Source: Nitrospira sp. (GTDB taxonomy: Bacteria > Nitrospirota > Nitrospiria > Nitrospirales > Nitrospiraceae). Taken from it: DNA of 19,818 bases. The DNA lies in the NCBI GenBank assembly GCA_025361385.1, contig JANYAJ010000250.1:1-19818 (forward strand), given 5' to 3'. Below the pieces are notes generated by a model that worked only from the letters and a program-made list of their open reading frames with translations, was not told the origin of the DNA and made no database searches. The position numbers and the translations under genes were made by a program. Positions 6,935-12,926 of the stretch are shown one piece after another (the stretch's first letter is position 1; every line of letters starts with the position of its first letter).

Positions 6935-7444
6935 TTACTGCGAGACCTTAGCCAACATTGGATTCGTGGCCACGGCTTCATTCAGCGCCTTCACGAGGGC
7001 AACCGGAGAGGTTTCCCCTGCCGCCACGAGCGAGGCATACTTTTCCTGCGTCATTGTGAAAAATGCCGGCTGCTGAGCCGCTGGAATCCCCATCAAGGTT
7101 GCCAGCGAGGCGAGATGTTCGCCCTGCCCCTGAGCCATATCCTGTGCAAGATTCTCGAAGTTCAACGAGGCGAAGGCATTGACCTTCTGTTCCGCCCAGA
7201 ACTTGCCGTCGTTGGTGCAGCCGGAGGTGCCGCTGCTGATGGCGAACGTGTTGTTGCCCATGAGTCCGTTCGTGGTCGCTTCCATGGTCTGGATACCAAT
7301 GACCTTCTGGTGCGGATAGTTCTCCCAGGCAATCTTGCCGAGACCACAGCCTGGTCCCGTGTCCGGATTACCGGCTGCCAACGCAAATCCGCCTTGCGTG
7401 GCGACAAACATTCCTACCACTCCGAGCATGAGCAATTTCTTCAT
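6935..7444 (-). CDS. DUF3015 family secreted protein
   Basis: 169 aa starting at ATG 7444 with a strong ribosome-binding site (GGAGGAGG). A clear signal peptide MKKLLMLGVVGMFVATQGGFALA is followed by NPDTGPGCGLGKIAWENYPHQK and a TTNGLMGNNTFAISSGTSGC stretch. These are the hallmark motifs of DUF3015, a family of exported proteins of unknown function. Two cysteines, in GPGCGLG and TSGCTND, could form a disulfide. The C-terminal half is helical (NLAQDMAQGQGEHLASLATLMG...). It has its own promoter 60-90 bases upstream, suggesting fairly strong expression. The function is unknown; I make no claim beyond the family. Confidence 0.88.
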   Translation of the reverse strand: MKKLLMLGVVGMFVATQGGFALAAGNPDTGPGCGLGKIAWENYPHQKVIGIQTMEATTNGLMGNNTFAISSGTSGCTNDGKFWAEQKVNAFASLNFENLAQDMAQGQGEHLASLATLMGIPAAQQPAFFTMTQEKYASLVAAGETSPVALVKALNEAVATNPMLAKVSQ

Positions 7445-7506
7445 ACATCCTCCTCCATGTTATGATGGTGAGTGCCAGGGCACGAAATAATGCAATAACT
7501 GAGGCA

Positions 7507-7537
7507 ATTATAGCCTAACTATTCGAGAGTGCCACAA
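7507..7537 (-). promoter_or_regulatory. Sigma-70 promoter of the DUF3015 gene
   Basis: Minus strand: perfect TATAAT at 7512-7507, with TTGTGG at 7537-7532 and a long 19-base spacer. Predicted start is about 7500, leaving a leader of about 55 bases with GGAGGAGG before ATG 7444. The -10 is excellent; the -35 spacing is off by two. Confidence 0.5.
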
Positions 7538-7617
7538 TTTTTTTCCATGCAGGGGACTCCTGACGCCAGGCCGGCGCATTGCATCAATGTCTGACTCCCT
7601 GAATATTTCTATACCTG

Positions 7618-8220
7618 CTACAGGGCCTCAGACTTGTCCAGAATTGCACTATCGCCCTGAACTATCGATCGCAGTTGATCCCCCGTCCAGCGCTGCACGA
7701 CCTGACAATCGCGATCGAGCAACGTGACCACCCCATCAGCATCATACGTCGCTTCCGCAAGTGTGGTCCCCGCCTCGTCAACGAGCCGATAGCCGGTTGC
7801 ATCAGGCACGATCGTGGCACGACGCTCCACCATCCCATTTCGCTCGTACGTCACAGTCGCGCCTTCTTCCATCGGCGTCCATCGCACCGTCGCATCACCT
7901 AGGCGAGCCACCTTCGTCCGGCCGTCGTGACCTACGTTCGATGCCTTGATCGGATTGTCCCCGCTCCAGAATTGAATGGAGTTGAAGATAAAGGCATCCA
8001 ACAACGCCGAAAACATATACACCGGAATGATGATCATGCCGAAGAAGACGAACTCCTTCATCCATTTATCGTTTACCTCGCCGCTGCCTTTGATTCCACT
8101 ATTCCAGTGATACACGTTTCGGGTCAGGTTGAACGGACCGTAACAAGCCGTACTTACGGTCATGAAACAGATCACCACCGCCCCTGCCACAATCCGACTC
8201 AGGAACTTGCGTGTCTTCAT
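7618..8220 (-). CDS. DUF3332 family membrane-associated protein
   Basis: 200 aa, ATG at 8220 with a strong AGGAGGGGG ribosome-binding site. The N-terminal hydrophobic segment (about residues 8-25) ends in STACYGPFNLTRNVYHWN. The cysteine could be lipidated, but the residue three before it is Ser, so the lipobox is weak. EFVFFGMIIIPVYMFSALLDAFIFNSIQFWSGDNP is the DUF3332 signature and forms a second membrane segment (about residues 56-77). The C-terminal half is a small beta-rich domain (TVRWTPMEEGATVTYERNG...). The family has no assigned biochemical function. It is followed within 26 bases upstream by the phosphoesterase gene, so the two may share a message. Confidence 0.87.
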   Translation of the reverse strand: MKTRKFLSRIVAGAVVICFMTVSTACYGPFNLTRNVYHWNSGIKGSGEVNDKWMKEFVFFGMIIIPVYMFSALLDAFIFNSIQFWSGDNPIKASNVGHDGRTKVARLGDATVRWTPMEEGATVTYERNGMVERRATIVPDATGYRLVDEAGTTLAEATYDADGVVTLLDRDCQVVQRWTGDQLRSIVQGDSAILDKSEAL

Positions 8221-8245
8221 CTGCCCCCTCCTTTCTCGGAATACC

Positions 8246-8755
8246 TCATGATTGCCGACTCTTGGCTGCTCGAACCGAGCCTTTCTCTAACGCAATAAAA
8301 CTCGGCACGATCTCCCCATTCTCAAGTTTCAGGACTCCAATCCCACGGGGCAAGGAAAATCGCTTCGGACCGGCTGAGCCGGGATTGAAGAGCAACGTCT
8401 TGCCGAACCATTCCACTTTGGGCTGATGCGTATGACCGAAAATGCAGAGGTCCGGCTGGGTGTCCTGGAGGAACGCTCGCCCATCTTCCGTCAGCTTCCC
8501 GCCTTCATACAGAATATGACGGATGGCGATGCGGCAACCGGCGAGTTCGATGATGATCTCTGACGGAAACCCGCGTTGCTCATACCCGTCAACATTGCCG
8601 GAAACCGCAGTGACGGGAGCGATGGCCTGTAGCTGATCGATCACAGACTGGCCGCCAATGTCCCCGGCGTGGAGGATGTGATCAACCCCTGTAAAGTGTT
8701 GTCGAACCGCCGGATCGAACAGGCCATGGGTATCGGCAATTACTCCGATCCGCAT
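8246..8755 (-). CDS. YfcE/MJ0936-type calcineurin-like metallophosphoesterase
   Basis: 169 aa from ATG 8755, preceded by GGGGAGCG. The longer open frame upstream lies over the protease gene and shows no homology-like features. Metal-ligand motifs appear in order: RIGVIADTHG (DxH), LHAGDIG (GDxG), VSGNVDGYE (GNxD), AIRHILYEG (an H motif, usually GH), and CIFGHTHQP (GHxH). NPGSAGPKR follows, as in YfcE-like enzymes. These are small phosphodiesterases with relaxed substrate specificity; the in vivo substrate is not known. The AIRH form replaces the usual HG of motif IV and may be worth checking. It starts 14 bases after the protease stop, so is probably in the same operon. Confidence 0.9.
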   Translation of the reverse strand: MRIGVIADTHGLFDPAVRQHFTGVDHILHAGDIGGQSVIDQLQAIAPVTAVSGNVDGYEQRGFPSEIIIELAGCRIAIRHILYEGGKLTEDGRAFLQDTQPDLCIFGHTHQPKVEWFGKTLLFNPGSAGPKRFSLPRGIGVLKLENGEIVPSFIALEKGSVRAAKSRQS

Positions 8756-8769
8756 GGCGCTCCCCTGGC

Positions 8770-9912
8770 TCACGGAGTGACGACCGGCTGAGATCCGAGC
8801 GACGCCTGGACCTGTTTCCAGTCGAACGTAAAGGGCTCCGGGGATTTCTTCGGCAAGGCCGCCAACTCCGCCTTCAGTCGTTCGGCCCTGGCGGTGCTCA
8901 TCGGATGCGTCGAGAGCCATTCCATCCGCCCCTCGTCTTTCTCCGAGAGCCGCTCGAAAAACCGGATCATGCCGGAGGGATCGATCTTTGCCCGCTGAAG
9001 CAGTTGCAAGCCCGTCACGTCCGCTTCGGTCTCCTGCTCCCGTCCGAATTTAAGGGTGAGCAGTTCGACGCCGACTTGCTTCATCATCCCGACGAGGCCC
9101 TGTTGATCACCGAGCACAATGGCCACCGCTGTCATAAGCCCAAGACTCTTGACAACCCGTTCAAGCCCATGGCGCTGCAGCACGTGGTTCAACTCATGGC
9201 TCATGACGCCCGCCACCTCTTCACCGCTTTCCGCTTTTTTCATGAGCCCGGTGAACACCACCACATGCCCGCCTGGCAGCGCGAAGGCATTGACGATGTC
9301 GCTCTTCACCACCGTCACTTCAAACTTATAGGGGTTATTCGGGATCTGCTCGGTCAGCCGTTGCGTCATCTCTCCCAGCGCAACGACCGCCGGACCTTCT
9401 TTCATCACCTCTTGATGGGCAAGAAAATCCCGATAGGCCGATTCCCCAAGCTTTTGTTCCCACTCCACCGGAATCCGGCTCACGGCCACCTCGACCAACA
9501 GATCGGCTCCGAACCAGAGGCCCAGTATCAGGGCGAGAATCGAACTGCCTACGGCAGCCCACATGACACGATGGCGATGCCGCACCTGCCGCACCCGCTC
9601 GGCCGCCTGTTCAAACGGAGCGTTCAAATGATCCGGCGCGGCGTGGCGGAAGGCACGTATCACGTCGTGGTTTTTGAGATAGAGCGTCCGCTCCCCCTGT
9701 GCATGAGCCCACTTCACCACGAGATGGTCATGGTCGAGCCCGCCTGCCGAGACAGTGAGTGCAGAAAACAGAATAGCCTCCCGCGCGCCCTCGGTCCCCT
9801 CAGATTCGAAGACGATCGTGAGACCCTCCCCATCCACCTGGACGACACAAGGGGCACCGCTGGCTTGGAACTGGCTACCGAAACAGAGCGCATTAGGAGT
9901 CATAGTGGTCAT
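8770..9912 (-). CDS. M48 family metalloprotease with N-terminal domain and membrane anchor
   Basis: 380 aa, ATG 9912 (a second ATG three codons on, neither with a clear ribosome-binding site). Residues 1-110 form a cytoplasmic domain. One hydrophobic segment lies at about 117-135 (VMWAAVGSSILALILGLWFG). The protease domain carries VMSHELNHVLQRHG, the HExxH zinc motif, and EQETEADVTGLQLL, providing the third zinc ligand. NAFALPGGHVVVFTGL and STHPMSTARAERL are usual M48 motifs. This is the HtpX/BepA/Oma1-like class that degrades misfolded envelope proteins. With the anchor N-terminal, the protease would lie in the periplasm. The N-terminal domain is not one I recognise. Neighbours are the phosphoesterase (downstream) and the AIM24-like gene (upstream). 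Confidence 0.9.
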   Translation of the reverse strand: MTTMTPNALCFGSQFQASGAPCVVQVDGEGLTIVFESEGTEGAREAILFSALTVSAGGLDHDHLVVKWAHAQGERTLYLKNHDVIRAFRHAAPDHLNAPFEQAAERVRQVRHRHRVMWAAVGSSILALILGLWFGADLLVEVAVSRIPVEWEQKLGESAYRDFLAHQEVMKEGPAVVALGEMTQRLTEQIPNNPYKFEVTVVKSDIVNAFALPGGHVVVFTGLMKKAESGEEVAGVMSHELNHVLQRHGLERVVKSLGLMTAVAIVLGDQQGLVGMMKQVGVELLTLKFGREQETEADVTGLQLLQRAKIDPSGMIRFFERLSEKDEGRMEWLSTHPMSTARAERLKAELAALPKKSPEPFTFDWKQVQASLGSQPVVTP

Positions 9913-9963
9913 CTAAGGTTTACGGCTGCTCAAAATGTCCACGAACGAGCAAAAACCGGAGGC

Positions 9964-9980
9964 GTACCCCCAGAGGGTAC
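9964..9980 (-). terminator. Weak hairpin in the gap after the AIM24-like gene
   Basis: Minus strand GTACCC (9980-9975), loop of 5, GGGTAC (9969-9964), with TTTTT about nine bases further on. The short stem and distant T-run make this only a possible terminator. It sits in the 121-base gap between the AIM24-like gene and the protease gene. Confidence 0.3.
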
Positions 9981-10033
9981 ATTGAGGATTGTTTCGAGCC
10001 GAGAACGACGTTGGCCGGCATTTTAAGCATCCG

Positions 10034-10717
10034 CTACTCGGAGACAGGGATGAATTGCCTGATCCAGGCTCCGAAACTTCCCGGGTTCCGGCTTTGAATG
10101 TAGACGAGTCCTGGTCCTCGAAACCGGCAGACAAACCCTTCACCCGAGGTAAAGCTGGCAACCCATCCAGACGTGGCCTTTTCGATGTTATAGGACGTGG
10201 TGGCAGACCAGGCGACCAGATGGCTGTTATCCACGATATATTCCTGATCAGGCTTCAACTCGATCTTGTGAATAGCCCCGAAGCTGTTCAGGACGAGCGT
10301 CCCTTTCCCGCTGATTTTCAGAATGAAGAACCCCTCGCCACCCAGCAATCCACGACTCAAACTCTGCATTTTGCTTTCGATGACGATCGCGTCGGCGCCT
10401 GCAAGGAAACCGTCTTTCTGCACCATGTACTCGTTCACACCATCGAGTTCCAAGATGACAATTTCACCGGGGACGGTCGGCGCCAGCAAGGCTTCACCCG
10501 GACCGCGGCTGGCACGCAGCGTCTGGAAGAAGAACTTTTCTCCCGTCAGGAACTTTCTCGATAGGGCTCCGAGAAAACCGCCTTCCATCTTGCTTTCAAT
10601 GTCGATGGTCGGCGAACAAGCCACCATTGCACCAGACTCAGCCTTGATCGACTCGCCCGCCGTCAAATCCACCCGCACCATCGGAAACGCGCCCGGATAT
10701 AAGATTTCGCTTTTCAT
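10034..10717 (-). CDS. AIM24 / TIGR00266 family protein
   Basis: 227 aa from ATG 10717, with GGGAGAG about nine bases upstream; the upstream extension in frame covers the promoter and is rejected. The glycine-rich beta-repeat motifs are diagnostic: SGAMVACSPTIDIESK, GGFLGALSRKFLTGEKFF, APTVPGEIVILELDG, KDGFLAGADAIVIESK, SRGLLGGEGFFILKISGKG, and the final GPGLVYIQSRNPGSFGAWI. The family adopts a TRAP-like beta fold; the yeast homologue AIM24 supports mitochondrial inner-membrane organisation, and bacterial roles are unclear. It is probably cytoplasmic, since no signal peptide is present. It has its own promoter and a palindromic element in the leader. Confidence 0.9.
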   Translation of the reverse strand: MKSEILYPGAFPMVRVDLTAGESIKAESGAMVACSPTIDIESKMEGGFLGALSRKFLTGEKFFFQTLRASRGPGEALLAPTVPGEIVILELDGVNEYMVQKDGFLAGADAIVIESKMQSLSRGLLGGEGFFILKISGKGTLVLNSFGAIHKIELKPDQEYIVDNSHLVAWSATTSYNIEKATSGWVASFTSGEGFVCRFRGPGLVYIQSRNPGSFGAWIRQFIPVSE

Positions 10718-10732
10718 TTTTTTCGTCTCTCC

Positions 10733-10744
10733 CTCACATGTGAG
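10733..10744. promoter_or_regulatory. Perfect 12-bp palindrome CTCACATGTGAG in the AIM24-like leader
   Basis: CTCACATGTGAG reads the same on both strands. It lies between the predicted -10 box and the start codon, and its last bases join the ribosome-binding region. It could be an operator for a dimeric repressor or a small RNA hairpin; nothing identifies the regulator. Confidence 0.4.
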
Positions 10745-10778
10745 TCTTACGAACTGGTGTCCGTTCGTTGCGTCGATG

Positions 10779-10807
10779 ATTCTCTGGAATACCACCGGCA
10801 GTGTCAA
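10779..10807 (-). promoter_or_regulatory. Sigma-70 promoter of the AIM24-like gene
   Basis: Minus strand: consensus TTGACA at 10807-10802, 17-base spacer, GAGAAT at 10784-10779 (four of six). Predicted start is about 10772, giving a leader of about 55 bases before ATG 10717. Confidence 0.55.
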
Positions 10808-10855
10808 GCAGCCGGAGCAGACAGGATGGTGCGGCTCAAGGAGGTCGCGCCTCGA

Positions 10856-11401
10856 TCAGTGGTTGGGACGGAAGGGCCGGGGGTGAGGCGGTCGATCATG
10901 GGGCGGGGGCTGATGGGGTGCAGTTGCCGATCCATCACCATTGTAATTTTTCTTGAGCTGCTGTCGAAACGCCCGCCGCTCGTCCGGAGTCATGTTCTTC
11001 CACTGTTGCCGCATCTCATGGCGCTCTTCGGGCGGCAAGGATCGAAACCATTGCCGGGCGTTGCGGATGGCCTCCCGTCGCTCAGGTGGCAATTCGCGAA
11101 AACGCTGAAACCGTTCACGCAACGCTTGTTGCTGCTCCTGGGGCATCTGCTTCCACTGCTGGAACCGTTGCCGGGCCTCGCCCCGTTCCTCCTGATTCAT
11201 GGTCGACCATTGTCGCGCGCCGTTGCGCAACCGTTCCTGCCGTTCGGGAGGCAACTGATCCCAGTTCTGGTTGAACTGTCGGAGCGTCTGCTGTTCGTCC
11301 TGGCTTAATTGATGCCACGGCACGCCTGCAGGGTTTTCCTGCGCCCAGGCGGAACCTCCGCATCCAAGGACCACTATCAGACTGATCGCAACGATCATCA
11401 T
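10856..11401 (-). CDS. DUF3106 family secreted helical-repeat protein
   Basis: 181 aa from ATG 11401 (a second ATG follows immediately), overlapping the upstream stop as ATGA. A signal peptide runs through GCGGSAWAQEN. The body is a chain of amphipathic repeats of about 20-24 residues, each with an L/M-P/T-P/Q-E pattern such as LPPERQERLR, MNQEERGEARQ, MPQEQQQALRE, LPPERREAIRN, LPPEERHEMRQ and MTPDERRAFRQ. This is the DUF3106 pattern and is reminiscent of Spy/CpxP-like periplasmic helices. The tail (PHQPPPHDRPPHPRPFRPNH) is rich in His and Pro and could bind metal. As the last gene of a sigma-factor operon it is a plausible periplasmic sensor or chaperone. The role is inferred only. Confidence 0.83.
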   Translation of the reverse strand: MMIVAISLIVVLGCGGSAWAQENPAGVPWHQLSQDEQQTLRQFNQNWDQLPPERQERLRNGARQWSTMNQEERGEARQRFQQWKQMPQEQQQALRERFQRFRELPPERREAIRNARQWFRSLPPEERHEMRQQWKNMTPDERRAFRQQLKKNYNGDGSATAPHQPPPHDRPPHPRPFRPNH

Positions 11402-11712
11402 GGCTGTACGTCTCTCTGTGGCACGATCACATCTGTACCCTTCCGATTCGACTCCTGGTTCGTCTCCTCTGGAGGCTTGTTCGTCTGACCACCAGCTTTG
11501 GGTCGTCGAGACGCAGACTCCTTTGCACCGGGCGCCAGATCCGGCCCGCCGCCGATACGAAAGGGATCGACCCATCGATCATCCCCGGCATGCCAGGATC
11601 CAATAAATTCCAGAAAATCGGCATCCGGCGGTGGTCCAGAATCCTGCGGCGCTGCCTCAGCCCTGAACGCAACCAGCACCACCAGTATCAGCAACCAGTT
11701 AACCCGTGACAT
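11398..11712 (-). CDS. Small secreted protein of unknown function in the sigma-factor operon
   Basis: 104 aa from ATG 11712, with another ATG two codons upstream (11718). The start overlaps the end of the DUF3619-like gene by 14 bases, and the stop overlaps the DUF3106 start by four. It begins MSRVNWLLILVVLVAF followed by AEAAPQD, a good signal peptide. The mature part has DADFLEFIGSWHAGDDRWVDPF, a short acidic/aromatic motif also seen in small proteins coded between sigma-factor and DUF3106 genes in proteobacteria (from memory, not checked). The C-terminus is Lys/Arg/Gln-rich and disordered. Function unknown; overlaps on both sides argue that it is a real gene. Confidence 0.7.
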   Translation of the reverse strand: MSRVNWLLILVVLVAFRAEAAPQDSGPPPDADFLEFIGSWHAGDDRWVDPFRIGGGPDLAPGAKESASRRPKAGGQTNKPPEETNQESNRKGTDVIVPQRDVQP

Positions 11713-12052
11713 CGTCATCGGCCAGCCAATGATAAAACTCGAGGTCTTCCGCCAATTCAACATTTTCGGCCGACAACACGAGATCCATATCCTCCAATAC
11801 CGGCGCATGGTGGTTCTCAAGAGCAGGCTGTTTCACCCACAGGACCAGCGCGAGGGCTGCGACGGAAACCGTCGCAAGACCACCAGCCCATAGTAGTCTC
11901 CACGAACGAGCCGGACGTGCTTCATAGGCCGCAACCCGCGCATGCTGTAGCCTCAACCGGGTCTGATGATCGACCCCGTCCATAGTGTGATCCAAGACCT
12001 GCTTCGCACGGGCAATGAATCGCTCCTCGTCCGGCTGAAACTCCCTGTTCAT
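11699..12052 (-). CDS. DUF3619-like single-pass membrane protein, probable anti-sigma factor
   Basis: 117 aa from ATG 12052, which overlaps the sigma-factor stop (ATGA). The N-terminal cytoplasmic part (EERFIARAKQVLDHTMDGVDHQTRLRLQHARVAA) resembles DUF3619 proteins. One transmembrane helix lies at about residues 51-73 (LLWAGGLATVSVAALALVLWV), and an acidic periplasmic tail ends in HWLADDDVTG. A small single-span protein encoded directly after an ECF-type sigma factor is the classic anti-sigma arrangement. The cytoplasmic domain does not contain an obvious zinc-binding HxxxCxxC motif, so any anti-sigma role rests on position and topology. Confidence 0.72.
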   Translation of the reverse strand: MNREFQPDEERFIARAKQVLDHTMDGVDHQTRLRLQHARVAAYEARPARSWRLLWAGGLATVSVAALALVLWVKQPALENHHAPVLEDMDLVLSAENVELAEDLEFYHWLADDDVTG

Positions 12053-12657
12053 GACCAATGATCTCCTAACAACTTCCTCAATGTATGGACGGCGCGAAAA
12101 TAGTGGGTCTTCACGCTCCCCTGCGAACAGCCCATCGCCGTCGCCGTTTGCGCGACGTCTAATTCTTCCCATGCACGCAAGAGAAACACCTGCTGTTGCC
12201 GGAACGGCAACGTCCGCAAGGCCTGCTCCAATGCAACCGCCGCCTGCTTGAGCGCGAGTTGCCTGTCGCTCGACGGTTGACTCGTATCTGGCACCGACTC
12301 AAGAAAGTCAGACTGTGCATCGGACTCCTCTCCCTTGCCAAGCCACTGACGCCACCGATTCCGAACTTTCGTCCGCCGATACCAATCCCGGATGCGATGC
12401 TGAAGAATCGTATGAAACAACGGCCCCCACTCGGCCTCATCGCGAGTGCTGTACCGCTGAACCAGCTTCAGCATCGCATCCTGGACGAGATCCATCGCCT
12501 CATCGGCATCGCCAGTGGCGATCTTCGCCATACGGAATGCCCGACGCTCGATACCGGCCAGAAACCGATCTAGGGCCTGGGTTCGATGCAGAGTCGTGAT
12601 CCTTTCACACATCCAAATGGCATCGGACGATCCATGCCCCGCCATTTCCATGGTCAT
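12049..12657 (-). CDS. ECF-type sigma-70 family RNA polymerase sigma factor
   Basis: 202 aa from ATG 12657, with GAGG seven bases upstream; two further in-frame ATGs lie within five codons. Region 2 is RRAFRMAKIATGDADEAMDLVQDAMLKLVQRY, followed by LFHTILQHRIRDWYRRTKVRNRW. Region 4 is LRTLPFRQQQVFLLRAWEELDVAQTATAMGCSQGSVKTHYFRAVHTLRKLL, with a clear helix-turn-helix. No region 1 or 3 is present, as in ECF factors. It resembles the proteobacterial group that sits with DUF3619 and DUF3106 genes. It leads a four-gene operon with overlapping ends, so it probably directs expression of an envelope-stress set that may include its own operon. Confidence 0.9.
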   Translation of the reverse strand: MTMEMAGHGSSDAIWMCERITTLHRTQALDRFLAGIERRAFRMAKIATGDADEAMDLVQDAMLKLVQRYSTRDEAEWGPLFHTILQHRIRDWYRRTKVRNRWRQWLGKGEESDAQSDFLESVPDTSQPSSDRQLALKQAAVALEQALRTLPFRQQQVFLLRAWEELDVAQTATAMGCSQGSVKTHYFRAVHTLRKLLGDHWS

Positions 12658-12926
12658 GCGCCGACCTCATGCCGAAAAGACCGTACAGTCCCGCATTGCT
12701 GGCGATTGTTCACTTGAGACCCCTCATGGTCAAGCGGAATCTTCATGAACGGACATGCGGTCATCGAACGGTCCTACCTGGGGCATGCATTCAAGATCGT
12801 CCTCTCAACTCCCTCAATCTCTTCTCAGGACAATCAACGCATGGACGGGGGGCCGGTTGACGGGAGACCGATAGGTCTACGCAGGAAGGATGGCTGCAAT
12901 CTGTACGTATGAGGGATTCGGGAGAT
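12658..12926. other. Intergenic region between the sigma operon and the large TPR gene
   Basis: About 270 bases with no supported gene. It holds the sigma-operon promoter (12705-12733) and, nearer the large gene's stop, a 5-bp stem AGACC/GGTCT at 12865-12878 with no T-run. I see no convincing terminator for the large gene. Confidence 0.6.
12705..12733 (-). promoter_or_regulatory. Candidate sigma-70 promoter of the sigma-factor operon
   Basis: Minus strand: TTGACC at 12733-12728 (five of six), 17-base spacer, AACAAT at 12710-12705 (four of six). Predicted start about 12698, leader about 40 bases to ATG 12657. A separate autoregulated ECF-type promoter was not found. Confidence 0.5.

Noticed and set aside
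7537..7544. T-run as a plus-strand terminator
   Set aside because: No stable stem directly precedes it and both flanking genes are on the minus strand; the run lies just upstream of the DUF3015 -35 box.
8905..10026. 373-codon plus-strand open frame
   Set aside because: Lies antisense to the M48 protease, whose HExxH and EADxxG motifs and family match are clear; the plus-strand product is His/Pro/Arg-rich without family features.
10718..10807. N-terminal extension of the AIM24-like protein from TTG 10807
   Set aside because: The TTG is part of the TTGACA -35 box, and family proteins start near MKSEILYPG, which has its own ribosome-binding site.
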